A stretch of DNA of 32,995 bases from an uncultured Saprospiraceae bacterium. GTDB lineage: Bacteria; Bacteroidota; Bacteroidia; Chitinophagales; Saprospiraceae. The stretch spans positions 1 to 32,995 of the forward strand of contig CALFBH010000053.1 in NCBI GenBank assembly GCA_937951615.1, in the 5' to 3' direction. Position numbers and translations under genes: made by a program. The notes below the pieces were generated by a model, which worked only from the letters and a program-made list of their open reading frames with translations, was not told where the DNA came from and did not search any database. Shown here in pieces: positions 1 to 6,932 of the stretch; positions within the stretch are counted from its first letter, which is position 1, and each line of letters opens with the position of its first letter.

Positions 1-266
1 AGCCTGTATCTTATGCCAAAGTGCTTTAAACATATATTCAAGTTTACTCCAAAGTTCTACTTTTTGTCACATATTTCATATTTTTATCCCATAGAACCAA
101 GAAAAAAGTGGATGCTTTTGTCCAACCTTAGACGGGTAGCCTTTTTTCTTAAAAAATTAATTAAAACGGCAATGCTGATTATCAACAGTATGCAGTCTCA
201 TTTCTCACTTCTTTTCGTCCAAAGTCCAGCTTAGTGAAATAGATTTTTGTCTGAAATATTGAAAAC

Positions 267-638
267 ATGAAACCAGAAGATTTTATAAAAAAATACGAAA
301 TTGCCTTAAAAACACAGGATTGGAAAAATGTTGAGCCATTATTTCATCATAATGCTTGTGTGACATTCTCAAATGGAACTGTTCATATGGGAATGTCAAA
401 AGTGAAAATTGCTTTTGAAAATAACTTTTCATTGATTAAGAGCGAAGAATATTCTATACAGAACGTTAGGTGGATATTAAAAAACGAATCAATAGCTGCT
501 TTCGCGTTTGAGTACTTCTGGGCAGGGCTAATCAACGAAGAATACATGAAGGGAAGCGGAATTGGAACGACAGTTTTGATGAATGAAAATGGAAAATGGA
601 TTTTAGTAACAGAAAATTTGAGTAAAAAAGCAACCTGA
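267..638 (+). CDS. NTF2-like / SnoaL-type small protein
   Basis: A 123-residue protein with the layout of the NTF2-like (SnoaL/DUF4440) alpha+beta barrel: an N-terminal helix with a 'KKYEIALKTQDW' segment, a 'VEPLFHHNACVTFSNG' strand-turn, a central helix around residues 45-55, and a C-terminal sheet ending in 'NGKWILVTENLS', the usual last strand. Members of this fold are small ligand-binding or catalytic barrels with very varied roles, so no substrate can be named. There is no signal peptide, so it is probably cytosolic. It stands alone: the next gene is 183 bases downstream and shows no functional link. The fold assignment is by pattern only. Confidence 0.75.
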   Translation: MKPEDFIKKYEIALKTQDWKNVEPLFHHNACVTFSNGTVHMGMSKVKIAFENNFSLIKSEEYSIQNVRWILKNESIAAFAFEYFWAGLINEEYMKGSGIGTTVLMNENGKWILVTENLSKKAT

Positions 639-821
639 TAAACAGGGGTGTTCGAGTAAAGTATGGAATAGTCGGCAGACGAAGAGTTTTATAAAAATTG
701 GTGCTTTGACCATTCAAACACACGCTAATTTATGACCGAATTCGTCTGACGACAACGGAATTTATTTAGCCATACTTTAATCGAGTACTACCGATAAACA
801 CATTCTAAACTTTAACACAAA

Positions 822-1325
822 ATGAGTAAAATACATATAGTTTTTGGCCCACAAGGTGCCGGTAAATCTACTTATGCTAAGAAATTTTCGGAAGAAGTAA
901 ATGGCGTTCATTTGTCAATTGACGATTGGATGTGGAAATTATACGGAGAAGACTTGCCTAAGCCTATGAATTTCAAGTGGATAATGGAAAGAGTTGGACG
1001 GTGTGAAAAACAAATTTGGGCAACTTCAGAAAAAATATCAAGCTGTGGCTGTGAGGTAATTCTTGACCTTGGCTTTACGAAATTGGCAAAAAGAGAATTA
1101 TTCAAGACTTTAGCCAAAGACCAAAATATTCCAACACAATTACATTATGTCAAAGCACCTCACTCGATAAGACGCAAACGGGTCTTAGACAGAAATATTG
1201 AAAAGGGAGAAACTTTTTCATTTGAAGTAACGCCAGGAATGTTTGATTTTATGGAAACGGAGTTTGAAAGCCCAACAGAAAAAGAGCTTGTGAAAGCTGT
1301 TATTATTGACACGAATCCTGATTAA
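822..1325 (+). CDS. P-loop kinase-like ATP-binding protein (AAA_33/zeta-toxin-like)
   Basis: A 167-residue protein with a clear Walker A motif, GPQGAGKST, at residues 9-17. It is followed by 'LSIDDWMWKLYG', which fits the acidic residues of small nucleoside- or sugar-kinase-like P-loop proteins, and by 'EVILDLGF' as the second strand. The basic stretch 'SIRRKRVLDRNIEKGETF' near residues 125-145 resembles the lid of zeta-toxin and chloramphenicol phosphotransferase-like kinases. The length suits a single-domain kinase. It phosphorylates an unknown small molecule; no antitoxin gene is adjacent, so a toxin role is not supported. The start follows an A-rich leader and places the P-loop at the expected position. 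Confidence 0.82.
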   Translation: MSKIHIVFGPQGAGKSTYAKKFSEEVNGVHLSIDDWMWKLYGEDLPKPMNFKWIMERVGRCEKQIWATSEKISSCGCEVILDLGFTKLAKRELFKTLAKDQNIPTQLHYVKAPHSIRRKRVLDRNIEKGETFSFEVTPGMFDFMETEFESPTEKELVKAVIIDTNPD

Positions 1326-1596
1326 TTAAGCATATGAAAAACAGTACAGAAATTATCAATTAGTCTTCAGCCAGCTAGTAATACTCATAGGAGGTTTATG
1401 GCTGAATAAAACTTCATGCTCTAGTTCACTACTTTTTAAAAAGTCAATTATTTTCAATTTGGCTAATTGGACTACTGTCAGTTTTTTGAATTTGAATTTG
1501 ACGTTTGGATTTGTATTTAATTCCTGCATTCGTGGCAAACCTTAAAAAAAATCATTTTCTTTGCAGCACAAATATTAGAACTCAATTGTCGAAACC

Positions 1597-2040
1597 ATGC
1601 TCAGTATATACACCGACGAATATTTTATGAAAATGGCTTTAAAAGAAGCCGAAAATGCTTTTGAAGCCGGAGAAATTCCTGTTGGTGCAATCGTCGTTGC
1701 ACAAAACAAAGTCATCGCCCGGGCGCACAACCAAACCGAGCTCCTCAAAGACGTGACTGCCCACGCAGAAATGCTCGCCGTCACCTCTGCCGCCAATTTC
1801 CTGAATAGCAAATACCTAGCAGATTGCACCTTATACGTCACGCTAGAACCTTGCACCATGTGCGCAGGAGCTTTAGCCTGGGCGCAGTTGGGCAAACTCG
1901 TCTATGGGGCAGGAGATGCAAAAAAAGGTTTCACCAAACACGAAACACTCGTACTACATCCCAAAACAAAAATCATTTCTGGGATTATGGATAACAGTTG
2001 CAGCGAATTGCTACGCGCATTCTTTCAGAAAAAACGCTGA
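1597..2040 (+). CDS. tadA: tRNA-specific adenosine deaminase
   Basis: A 147-residue cytidine-deaminase-fold enzyme. It converts adenosine-34 to inosine in the wobble position of tRNA-Arg(ACG), working as a cytosolic homodimer. The zinc site is plain: 'AHAEML' gives His56 and the proton-shuttling Glu58, and 'LEPCTMC' gives Cys86 and Cys89. The N-terminus 'DEYFMKMALKEAENAFEAGEIPVGAIVV' is the standard opening of TadA, which supports this start. It is monocistronic here, with a hairpin terminator directly after the stop. It converges on the minus-strand lipoprotein gene at 2417. Confidence 0.96.
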   Translation: MLSIYTDEYFMKMALKEAENAFEAGEIPVGAIVVAQNKVIARAHNQTELLKDVTAHAEMLAVTSAANFLNSKYLADCTLYVTLEPCTMCAGALAWAQLGKLVYGAGDAKKGFTKHETLVLHPKTKIISGIMDNSCSELLRAFFQKKR

Positions 2041-2050
2041 GGGAAAAAGA

Positions 2051-2329
2051 ACTAGTGCCTTTCGGCACTAAGTTTTAAGACATATTAGTCCCACAAGTTA
2101 TCAGAAAAAAGTGGAATATCGAATATCGAACAAGGAATATCGAATTACGAAGTATGCATAATTAATTTTAAAGGGGAATAGATTGTAAATCAGCAAATTA
2201 GTTTTTTATCCGGCTAAAAAAAGCCTCTCCATTTTAGTGATTTAACGTATAATACTTCGATATTCGGTGTTCGATATTCATTATTCGATATTCTTTCTAT
2301 AGCACCTAAAACTTAGTGCTGGCACTAGT
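2051..2329. repeat. nested ~280-bp inverted repeat between convergent genes
   Basis: The outer arms are 2051-2079 and 2305-2329; both read as ACTAGTGCC...CACTAAGTTTTA when oriented alike. Inside them a second pair, about 2112-2155 and 2252-2297, is built from iterations of GAATATCGA facing TCGATATTC. The centre (about 2156-2250) is AT-rich with no ORF. The element fills the gap between the converging tadA and lipoprotein genes, so it may serve as a two-way terminator. No transposase is present. Confidence 0.75.
2053..2077 (+). terminator. intrinsic terminator of tadA
   Basis: TAGTGCC at 2053-2059 and GGCACTA at 2064-2070 form a perfect 7-bp stem with a TTTC loop, followed by AGTTTTAAG. It lies 12 bases after the tadA stop codon and is also the outer left arm of the larger inverted repeat described separately. 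Confidence 0.7.
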
Positions 2330-2354
2330 CAAAATGTAAATTTATTTTGCGTCA

Positions 2355-2410
2355 TTCCTAAGCGTAAACAAACTTTGCGACTTCGCGTCTTTGCGAGAAA
2401 AATAGCCAAC
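2355..2410. repeat. CTTTGCG-type echo repeat
   Basis: AACTTTGCGACTTCGCGTC is followed by TTTGCGAG, an A run and AACCCA. The pattern of two similar blocks, a variant third block, an A run and AACCCA parallels the CTTAGTG element at 12364, 15216 and 29532. It abuts the 3' end of the minus-strand lipoprotein gene. Confidence 0.5.
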
Positions 2411-2416
2411 CCAAAA

Positions 2417-3346
2417 TCAATTCCGCCAACCCGACTTAAAAACCTTCGAGCCTCTCCCACAATCATGTTTCTCGCAATACCTCCGCCCTGCATTAGCCGT
2501 CAGTTGAGCTTCTGGAATATCTGCTACCCAGTCATCAATCACCTGCGCCAGCACATAGGCACCAGGATACAACAAACTGCGCGTGCGCACCAGCGGATAA
2601 GCTTTAGCCTTGAGCAATTCCTCTTCAAAATAATCATAAGTCACACAGGCATTAATCACCACATCGGTATGTTTTGCGCCATCATTCACCCAGTTTTTGA
2701 CGTCAATATTATCCATCATCCCATTATGTCCATTGAACATCACCAAGTCCGAAGCACCTGCAATATCTAAGGTCAATGAAGGGCTGATGTCCAGCTTTTC
2801 CTGTTTTTGCGAGGAGGCTGCTGCCAAAAAATCATTCACTGTTTCCTCCATCTTATCGCCCTGATAAGCATCTGCGACCATATAGACTTTTGTGTTTTTA
2901 TAAGTCCTTTCAAAAGCCACCCTTTCCAGAATATCTCCACTTATTTTTTTTGCGATATACACCTGTTTCCAATCCGCATGTTTTTGGAAAAACTTTTTCG
3001 TCCCGCCACTCGTCGCCCAGTACAGATTGGTGCGTGTGCTAAAGCCATCACCCAGCGATTTGGTCGTCGGCACAATACCCTGATGAATATTATCGCAAAG
3101 CGGAATATAGACATGAACAATCAGCGGCTGCTGTGCGGATATTTTAGCTTCAAGTCGTTTCCGTATTTCAGTCCGGTCAAAAGGAGTGGTATTCGCTTTT
3201 ACTTTGGGAATGATTTTCTCAGCAAGCTTTGTGACGACTGGTAGGCTTGTTTTTTTATCTTCATTTTTACAATGGCTGAACAAGACTAAGCAAATGATGG
3301 TCAGCCCAAAAGACAGGAGGGCGTAGGATTTGTGTTGTTTTTTCAT
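2417..3346 (-). CDS. lipoprotein of an unnamed family with a caspase-like His/Cys pair
   Basis: A 309-residue protein whose N-terminus has a basic start, a hydrophobic stretch and the lipobox-like 'LFSHC', so Cys26 is probably lipidated and the protein held in the cell envelope. After a linker, 'PLIVHVYIPLCDNIHQGIVP' (residues 74-93) opens a conserved domain I recall in other Bacteroidota proteins without a name. Two later strands end in 'VMFNGHNG' (His207) and 'VVINACVTYDYF' (Cys234). A histidine and a cysteine each following a hydrophobic strand is the arrangement of clan CD (caspase-fold) peptidases. Peptidase activity is inference; the family is not one I can name. It lies downstream of rodA, separated by a strong hairpin. 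Confidence 0.75.
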   Translation of the reverse strand: MKKQHKSYALLSFGLTIICLVLFSHCKNEDKKTSLPVVTKLAEKIIPKVKANTTPFDRTEIRKRLEAKISAQQPLIVHVYIPLCDNIHQGIVPTTKSLGDGFSTRTNLYWATSGGTKKFFQKHADWKQVYIAKKISGDILERVAFERTYKNTKVYMVADAYQGDKMEETVNDFLAAASSQKQEKLDISPSLTLDIAGASDLVMFNGHNGMMDNIDVKNWVNDGAKHTDVVINACVTYDYFEEELLKAKAYPLVRTRSLLYPGAYVLAQVIDDWVADIPEAQLTANAGRRYCEKHDCGRGSKVFKSGWRN

Positions 3347-3385
3347 GTTTTTTAAAACGAAAAAAATAGATAAGGATACAAAACG

Positions 3386-3439
3386 TACCGACGACTTTAG
3401 CCGTCGTTTTGTATGACGGCTAAAGTCGTCATTACGGTA
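3386..3439 (-). terminator. strong hairpin after rodA
   Basis: A 16-bp perfect stem is formed by 3390-3405 (GACGACTTTAGCCGTC) and 3415-3430 with a 9-base loop. It is extended by TACCG (3386-3390) facing CGGTA (3435-3439) across a small bulge. It sits between the rodA stop and the start of the next minus-strand gene. On the minus strand it is followed by a T-rich run, so it likely ends or attenuates rodA transcription. The sequence also resembles dispersed 'GGCTAAAGTCGTC' repeats. Confidence 0.6.
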
Positions 3440-3444
3440 TTTAT

Positions 3445-4854
3445 TTAAATCCGCGTCAGCCTAGTGTTGTCCAATTTAATCAACACAGCCAACAAAATAG
3501 TAAAAGACAATAAAGAAGAGCCACCATAACTCACCAAAGGAAGCGGAATCCCGATAATCGGCATTACGCCCATCGTCATACCGATATTGATAAAAAAGTG
3601 AAAAAATAAAATGCTGGCTACGCCATAAGCATACATTCGAGAGAAGACTTCCCGTTGTCGTTCCGCCACAAAAGTAATACGAAGAATCAAGGAGATATAT
3701 AAACCAATTAAAACGAAGCTGCCAATAAAACCATGTTCCTCACCAATCGTACAAAAAATAAAATCCGTCGATTGTTCGGGTACATATTTCAGTCGGGTAA
3801 TTTCTCCTTTCAGAAAACCACGCCCCGCCAGTCCGCCAGAACCAATCGCCAATTTCGACTGGCGAAGATTATAGCCAGCTCCCAGAGGATCGACTTCTCC
3901 CGGCTTCAACCACACATTAAGCCTATCCTGTTGGTGAGACTCTAAAATATTATTAAAAGCATAATTGACCGAAAAAGCATATAGCGTCGACATCACCAAA
4001 ATTCCCATAATCAAGCCGACCAATTTGCCGCGTTTGCGCTGCGACAACAAAACTGCCAGCAATAAGAGTACTGTCCCATCTAAAGCCAGCATATACTCCA
4101 TGATGTCGTATTGATAACCTAAATAAGTCATCGTCACCAGACCAGTAAATGCCAAGAGCCACCACAATTGTCGCTCTCGAAAATTACCGATAAACACCAG
4201 CATAAAAAACAAAGACAAAATCCCCAAAATAGCCAGTGGCTCAAAGAGCAAAGCAATCACCGACAAAGCCACCACAATCAGACCAATCATGTACAACAAA
4301 GCAGGCATTCCCGCCCGAAACAACACAATAAACAAAGCCGTAAACACCAATGCCGATCCCGCATCGCCCTGCAATAAAATGAGTCCCATCGGAATCAGAA
4401 TGATTGCCATCGCCTGTAGCCGCTGCTTCATACTTTTCGATAGCGAAACATTGAAACCACTCAGAAAAGCCGCTAAGGCCAGGCAAGCCCCAAATTTGGC
4501 AAATTCGGCAGGTTGAAATCGCCCCAAAAAAGGAATGTTGAACCAGGAACGCGACCCTGCTATTTCTACACCAAAAAGTAGTACCGCAACCAATAAAAGA
4601 ACAGAAAAACCATAAATCGGGTAAGCAAAAAAGCGAAAAAAACGCGCATCCAAAATCAATGTGAATATCCCCACAACTAGCGAAATGCCAATCCAGCGCA
4701 ACTGTACCCCATGTTTTGCACTAAAGTCAAATACATCAGGATGTTCTGAATATCCTACGGCATAAATCATTAAAAAACCAATACCCACGATGCCCAAATA
4801 CAGGAATATCGTCAGCCAGTCTGTTTCTCTTGTTGTTTGCCCTCTGCGGCTCAT
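3445..4854 (-). CDS. rodA: RodA, SEDS-family peptidoglycan glycosyltransferase
   Basis: A 469-residue polytopic membrane protein of the SEDS family. It polymerises lipid II into glycan strands for the elongation machinery together with a class B PBP. Signature segments are 'FQPAEFAK' (113-120), the loop 'DPLGAGYNLRQSKLAIGSGG' (322-341) carrying the catalytic aspartate Asp322, 'PEQSTDFIF' (359-367), 'GEEHGF' (371-376), and the C-terminal 'PLVSYGGSS'. It is longer than enterobacterial RodA because of extra membrane segments at roughly 185-300. The usual partners mreBCD and PBP2 are not in this window. The start codon follows the repeat-rich leader at 4861-4945. Confidence 0.95.
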   Translation of the reverse strand: MSRRGQTTRETDWLTIFLYLGIVGIGFLMIYAVGYSEHPDVFDFSAKHGVQLRWIGISLVVGIFTLILDARFFRFFAYPIYGFSVLLLVAVLLFGVEIAGSRSWFNIPFLGRFQPAEFAKFGACLALAAFLSGFNVSLSKSMKQRLQAMAIILIPMGLILLQGDAGSALVFTALFIVLFRAGMPALLYMIGLIVVALSVIALLFEPLAILGILSLFFMLVFIGNFRERQLWWLLAFTGLVTMTYLGYQYDIMEYMLALDGTVLLLLAVLLSQRKRGKLVGLIMGILVMSTLYAFSVNYAFNNILESHQQDRLNVWLKPGEVDPLGAGYNLRQSKLAIGSGGLAGRGFLKGEITRLKYVPEQSTDFIFCTIGEEHGFIGSFVLIGLYISLILRITFVAERQREVFSRMYAYGVASILFFHFFINIGMTMGVMPIIGIPLPLVSYGGSSLLSFTILLAVLIKLDNTRLTRI

Positions 4855-4860
4855 GAATTT

Positions 4861-4945
4861 TTTTTAAAAAATGAGTGAGTGAATGAATGAATTTTAGAAT
4901 GACAAAATTCATTCATTTTGTAATTTTCTTATTCACTCATTAGAG
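4861..4945. repeat. GAATGAAT/ATTCATTC echo repeat with inverted arms
   Basis: GAGTGAGTGAATGAATGAATTTTAG is read here as short GAATGA iterations that face ATTCATTCATTTTG and ATTCACTCATT further on, giving a long imperfect hairpin. It occupies the whole rodA leader up to its start codon, so the fold would be in the rodA mRNA 5' end. Confidence 0.6.
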
Positions 4946-4972
4946 TAGTGGCTTTGCCACATTGAGATGATG

Positions 4973-4980
4973 CAAAAATA
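4973..4980 (-). promoter_or_regulatory. candidate rodA -7 box
   Basis: On the minus strand this reads TATTTTTG, an exact match to the Bacteroidota -7 consensus TAnnTTTG, about 120 bases upstream of the rodA start. No convincing TTG -33 element lies at the usual distance, so the call is tentative. Confidence 0.35.
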
Positions 4981-5006
4981 ACTTTTTTAGATGAGAATGT
5001 TTTAGT

Positions 5007-5085
5007 TTAAACTTAAACTTATTCGTAACAGTTTAGGTCGATGGTCAATACTCTATGGTCGACCAATCGCTATCGACCATGGACA
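5007..5085. repeat. AACTTA array and ATGGTCGA inverted repeat
   Basis: TTTAAACTTAAACTT at 5007-5020 is one copy of the AACTTA family also seen before the starts at 9200, 12498 and 25609. It is followed by repeated ATGGTC(GA) blocks in which GGTCGAT (5036-5042) faces ATCGACC (5072-5078). The stretch lies in the 412-base divergent gap between rodA and the regulator gene and contains no ORF. Confidence 0.55.
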
Positions 5086-5132
5086 AAACAACCCAAGTTG
5101 AAGCTGTTTTTTTCAAAAAAACTATTTTAGAC

Positions 5133-5163
5133 TTGCAGAAATAATATAAATTGAGTAGTTTTG
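5133..5163 (+). promoter_or_regulatory. promoter of the polysaccharide locus
   Basis: TTG at 5133-5135 and TAGTTTTG at 5156-5163 match the Bacteroidota -33/-7 consensus (TTG, TAnnTTTG) with 20 bases between them, the same spacing as in the higBA promoter. A transcript would begin near 5170 and leave a leader of about 95 bases. Confidence 0.65.
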
Positions 5164-5194
5164 TTACTCAATATTGAGCAATAGGGTTGTTCAA
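5151..5194. promoter_or_regulatory. two adjacent operator-like inverted repeats
   Basis: TTGAGTA-N7-TACTCAA (5151-5171) straddles the -7 box. Immediately after it, TTGAGCAA-N5-TTGTTCAA (5174-5194, one mismatch) covers the presumed start of transcription. Both use the half-site TTGAG/TTGnnCAA, as expected for paired binding sites of one dimeric regulator. The winged-helix protein encoded next is the obvious candidate, by inference only. Confidence 0.55.
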
Positions 5195-5216
5195 TCTAAA
5201 AGTTAATTAAAATCAA

Positions 5217-5250
5217 AGGGGTAACTTTATGTTACCCCTCTCCTTTTTCT
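5217..5250 (+). terminator. terminator-like hairpin in the leader (possible attenuator)
   Basis: AGGGGTAAC (5217-5225) pairs perfectly with GTTACCCCT (5231-5239) across a TTTAT loop, followed by CTCCTTTTTCT. It lies upstream of the first start codon of the locus, so it would stop transcription before the genes unless read through. That makes it a possible target for the NusG/UpxY-like protein encoded at 9200. Confidence 0.6.
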
Positions 5251-5266
5251 AAGTCTAATCTTAGGT

Positions 5267-5818
5267 ATGTTAGACACACTCATTTCATCCAAAACCCGCG
5301 TAAAATTACTACTCAAATTCTTTTTGAATAGTAATGCTACGGCCTATCTTCGCAACTTAGAAAGCGAATTTGGAGAATCATCTAATGCCATACGCTTAGA
5401 ACTCAATAAATTTGAACACGCAGGCATGTTAACTTCCAACATGCAGGGCAACAAAAAAATATTTCGGGCCAATACGGATCATCCCTTATTCGACGATGTG
5501 CATAATATCATTATGAAATATGTCGGATTAGATCGTGTTATTGCAAATGTGGTAGAAAGGCTTGGAGATGTGAATCTAGTTTACTTAATTGGCGCATTCT
5601 CGAAAGGACTGAATAGCGGCGTGATTGATTTAATCATTATTGGAGATATAGATAAAGTTTATCTTACAAGATTGGCTGAAAAAGCTGAAAAATTGATTCA
5701 ACGCAAGATACGCTACCTATTATATACGGAAGAAGAATTTGAAACGATTAATTTTAATGAATATACCCCCGAACCCCTTTTATTATGGAGTCAGAACATG
5801 AAAATGGTGGAACAATAA
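5267..5818 (+). CDS. winged-helix regulator with nucleotidyltransferase-like C-terminal domain
   Basis: A 183-residue cytosolic protein. Residues 1-70 form a winged helix: 'SSKTRVKLLLKFFLNSNATAYLRNLESEFGESSNAIRLELNKFEHAGML' gives three helices and 'GNKKIFRANTDHPLFDDV' the wing. Residues 95-180 resemble a degenerate nucleotidyltransferase fold, with 'YLIGAFSKGLNSGVIDLIIIGDID' in place of the usual G-S-x(8)-DxD block; several active-site acids are missing. Proteins of this build often head polysaccharide loci in Bacteroidota. It is the first gene after the promoter, and its stop codon directly precedes the next start, so it is the leading gene of the operon and probably its regulator. Confidence 0.85.
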   Translation: MLDTLISSKTRVKLLLKFFLNSNATAYLRNLESEFGESSNAIRLELNKFEHAGMLTSNMQGNKKIFRANTDHPLFDDVHNIIMKYVGLDRVIANVVERLGDVNLVYLIGAFSKGLNSGVIDLIIIGDIDKVYLTRLAEKAEKLIQRKIRYLLYTEEEFETINFNEYTPEPLLLWSQNMKMVEQ

Positions 5819-6802
5819 ATGAAGCAACAATACAAAATATTAGTCACAGGAGGAGCGGGATTTATTGGTTCCAACCTGGTAGAAGCTCTGCTCAAACACG
5901 AACAGGTCAGCTTGGTCAGAATACTAGACAACCTATCCAACGGACATCGAAGAAATATTGAAGATTTTATCGGACATCCGAATTTTGAATTTATCGAAGG
6001 AGATATTCGAGATTATAATACCTGTTTGCAAGCCTGCAAAGGAGTTGACAGAATATCACATCAGGCCGCTTTGGGCTCGGTGCCGCGTTCTATCAAAGCA
6101 CCATTGACAACAAATGATGTCAATATTGGAGGTACTTTAAATATCTTTACGGCTGCAAAGGACTCAGGAATCAAGCGAGTAGTTTATGCCTGTTCGTCTT
6201 CTACTTATGGCGACAGTCCATTTCTGCCAAAGCGCGAAGATGTCATTGGAAATCCAATTTCTCCTTATGCCGTTTCCAAATTGGTCAATGAATTATATGC
6301 GAGCGTATATGCTAAGTTATATGACGTCAATTTTATCGGATTGCGTTATTTTAATGTATTCGGACCGAAACAAGATCCAAATGGAGCTTATGCCGCAGTG
6401 ATTCCACTTTTTGTAAAAGCAATTATGGAAAACAAGCCGCCAACCATCAATGGTGACGGACAGCAAAGTCGCGATTTTACCTATGTTGGTAATGCTGTTC
6501 AGGCGAATATAAAAGGACTCTTCACAGAAAAAGAAGAGGCCATGAACGAAGTATATAATATTGCCGTAGGCGAAAGAACGACTATATTAGATTTATTTGA
6601 AAACCTGAAAGAGGTGGCCGGATCAAACCTACAGCCTTTATATGGGCCAGATCGTACAGGAGATGTAAAACACAGTCTGGCAGATATTTCAAAAGCCATG
6701 AATTATCTGGATTACAAACCAGAAGTGAATGTGCGCGATGGCTTGAGGATAGCTTACGAATGGTATCAGGAAAACCATCAAACTTATAGAATGGCCCTTT
6801 AG
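5819..6802 (+). CDS. UDP-N-acetylglucosamine 4-epimerase (WbpP/TviC-like)
   Basis: A 327-residue extended SDR enzyme that interconverts UDP-GlcNAc and UDP-GalNAc, or the corresponding uronic acids. The NAD-binding GGAGFIG is at residues 11-17, the catalytic Ser in 'CSSSTYG' near 126-128, and Tyr150/Lys154 in 'SPYAVSK'. 'HQAALGSVPRSIKAP' and 'RYFNVFGPKQDPNGAYAAVIP' are the hallmark blocks of the WbpP/TviC subgroup, which prefers N-acetylated substrates. The start codon follows the regulator's stop with no gap, indicating coupled translation. It supplies a HexNAc precursor for the glycan; exact specificity cannot be read from sequence. Confidence 0.92.
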   Translation: MKQQYKILVTGGAGFIGSNLVEALLKHEQVSLVRILDNLSNGHRRNIEDFIGHPNFEFIEGDIRDYNTCLQACKGVDRISHQAALGSVPRSIKAPLTTNDVNIGGTLNIFTAAKDSGIKRVVYACSSSTYGDSPFLPKREDVIGNPISPYAVSKLVNELYASVYAKLYDVNFIGLRYFNVFGPKQDPNGAYAAVIPLFVKAIMENKPPTINGDGQQSRDFTYVGNAVQANIKGLFTEKEEAMNEVYNIAVGERTTILDLFENLKEVAGSNLQPLYGPDRTGDVKHSLADISKAMNYLDYKPEVNVRDGLRIAYEWYQENHQTYRMAL

Positions 6803-6805
6803 TTC

Positions 6806-6920
6806 ATTGTTTTATTGCTGCATGGTTTGATTGTTCGATGGTTTCATTGCTGCATGGTTCGATGGTTGTTTTTTTTGCGTAGCAAAAAAAACAGTGAAAC
6901 AGTGAAACAGTGAAACAGTA
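6806..6920. repeat. ATGGTTCGATGGTT / CAGTGAAA echo hairpin
   Basis: The left half repeats GCATGGTT(C/T)GATTGTT-type units. The right half is CAGTGAAA repeated. A perfect 11-bp stem joins them: GTTTTTTTTGC at 6866-6876 and GCAAAAAAAAC at 6880-6890 around GTA. It fills the gap between the epimerase and the NeuB-like gene and could act as a terminator or processing site. Confidence 0.65.
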
Positions 6921-6932
6921 AACCAAGTGAAA

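Noticed and set aside
13-234. 73-residue ORF at the window's left end
   Set aside because: Low-complexity, Phe/Lys-rich product without any domain; nothing upstream supports a start. I treat 1-266 as noncoding with nothing recognisable.
1356-1538. 60-residue minus-strand ORF with a 'VKFKFKKLTVVQLAKLKI' stretch that resembles Bacteroidota peptide-natural-product leaders
   Set aside because: Starts at TTG, its 5' end lies in an echo element, it has no Cys and no modification enzyme nearby; the likeness is too weak.
2051-2329. Inverted repeat as an insertion sequence
   Set aside because: No transposase, no target duplication visible, and the arms are internally repetitive; a composite terminator is the simpler reading.
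2375-3244. Plus-strand ORFs of 131 and 145 residues
   Set aside because: They lie antisense to the lipoprotein gene, which has a signal peptide and conserved blocks; they are shadows.
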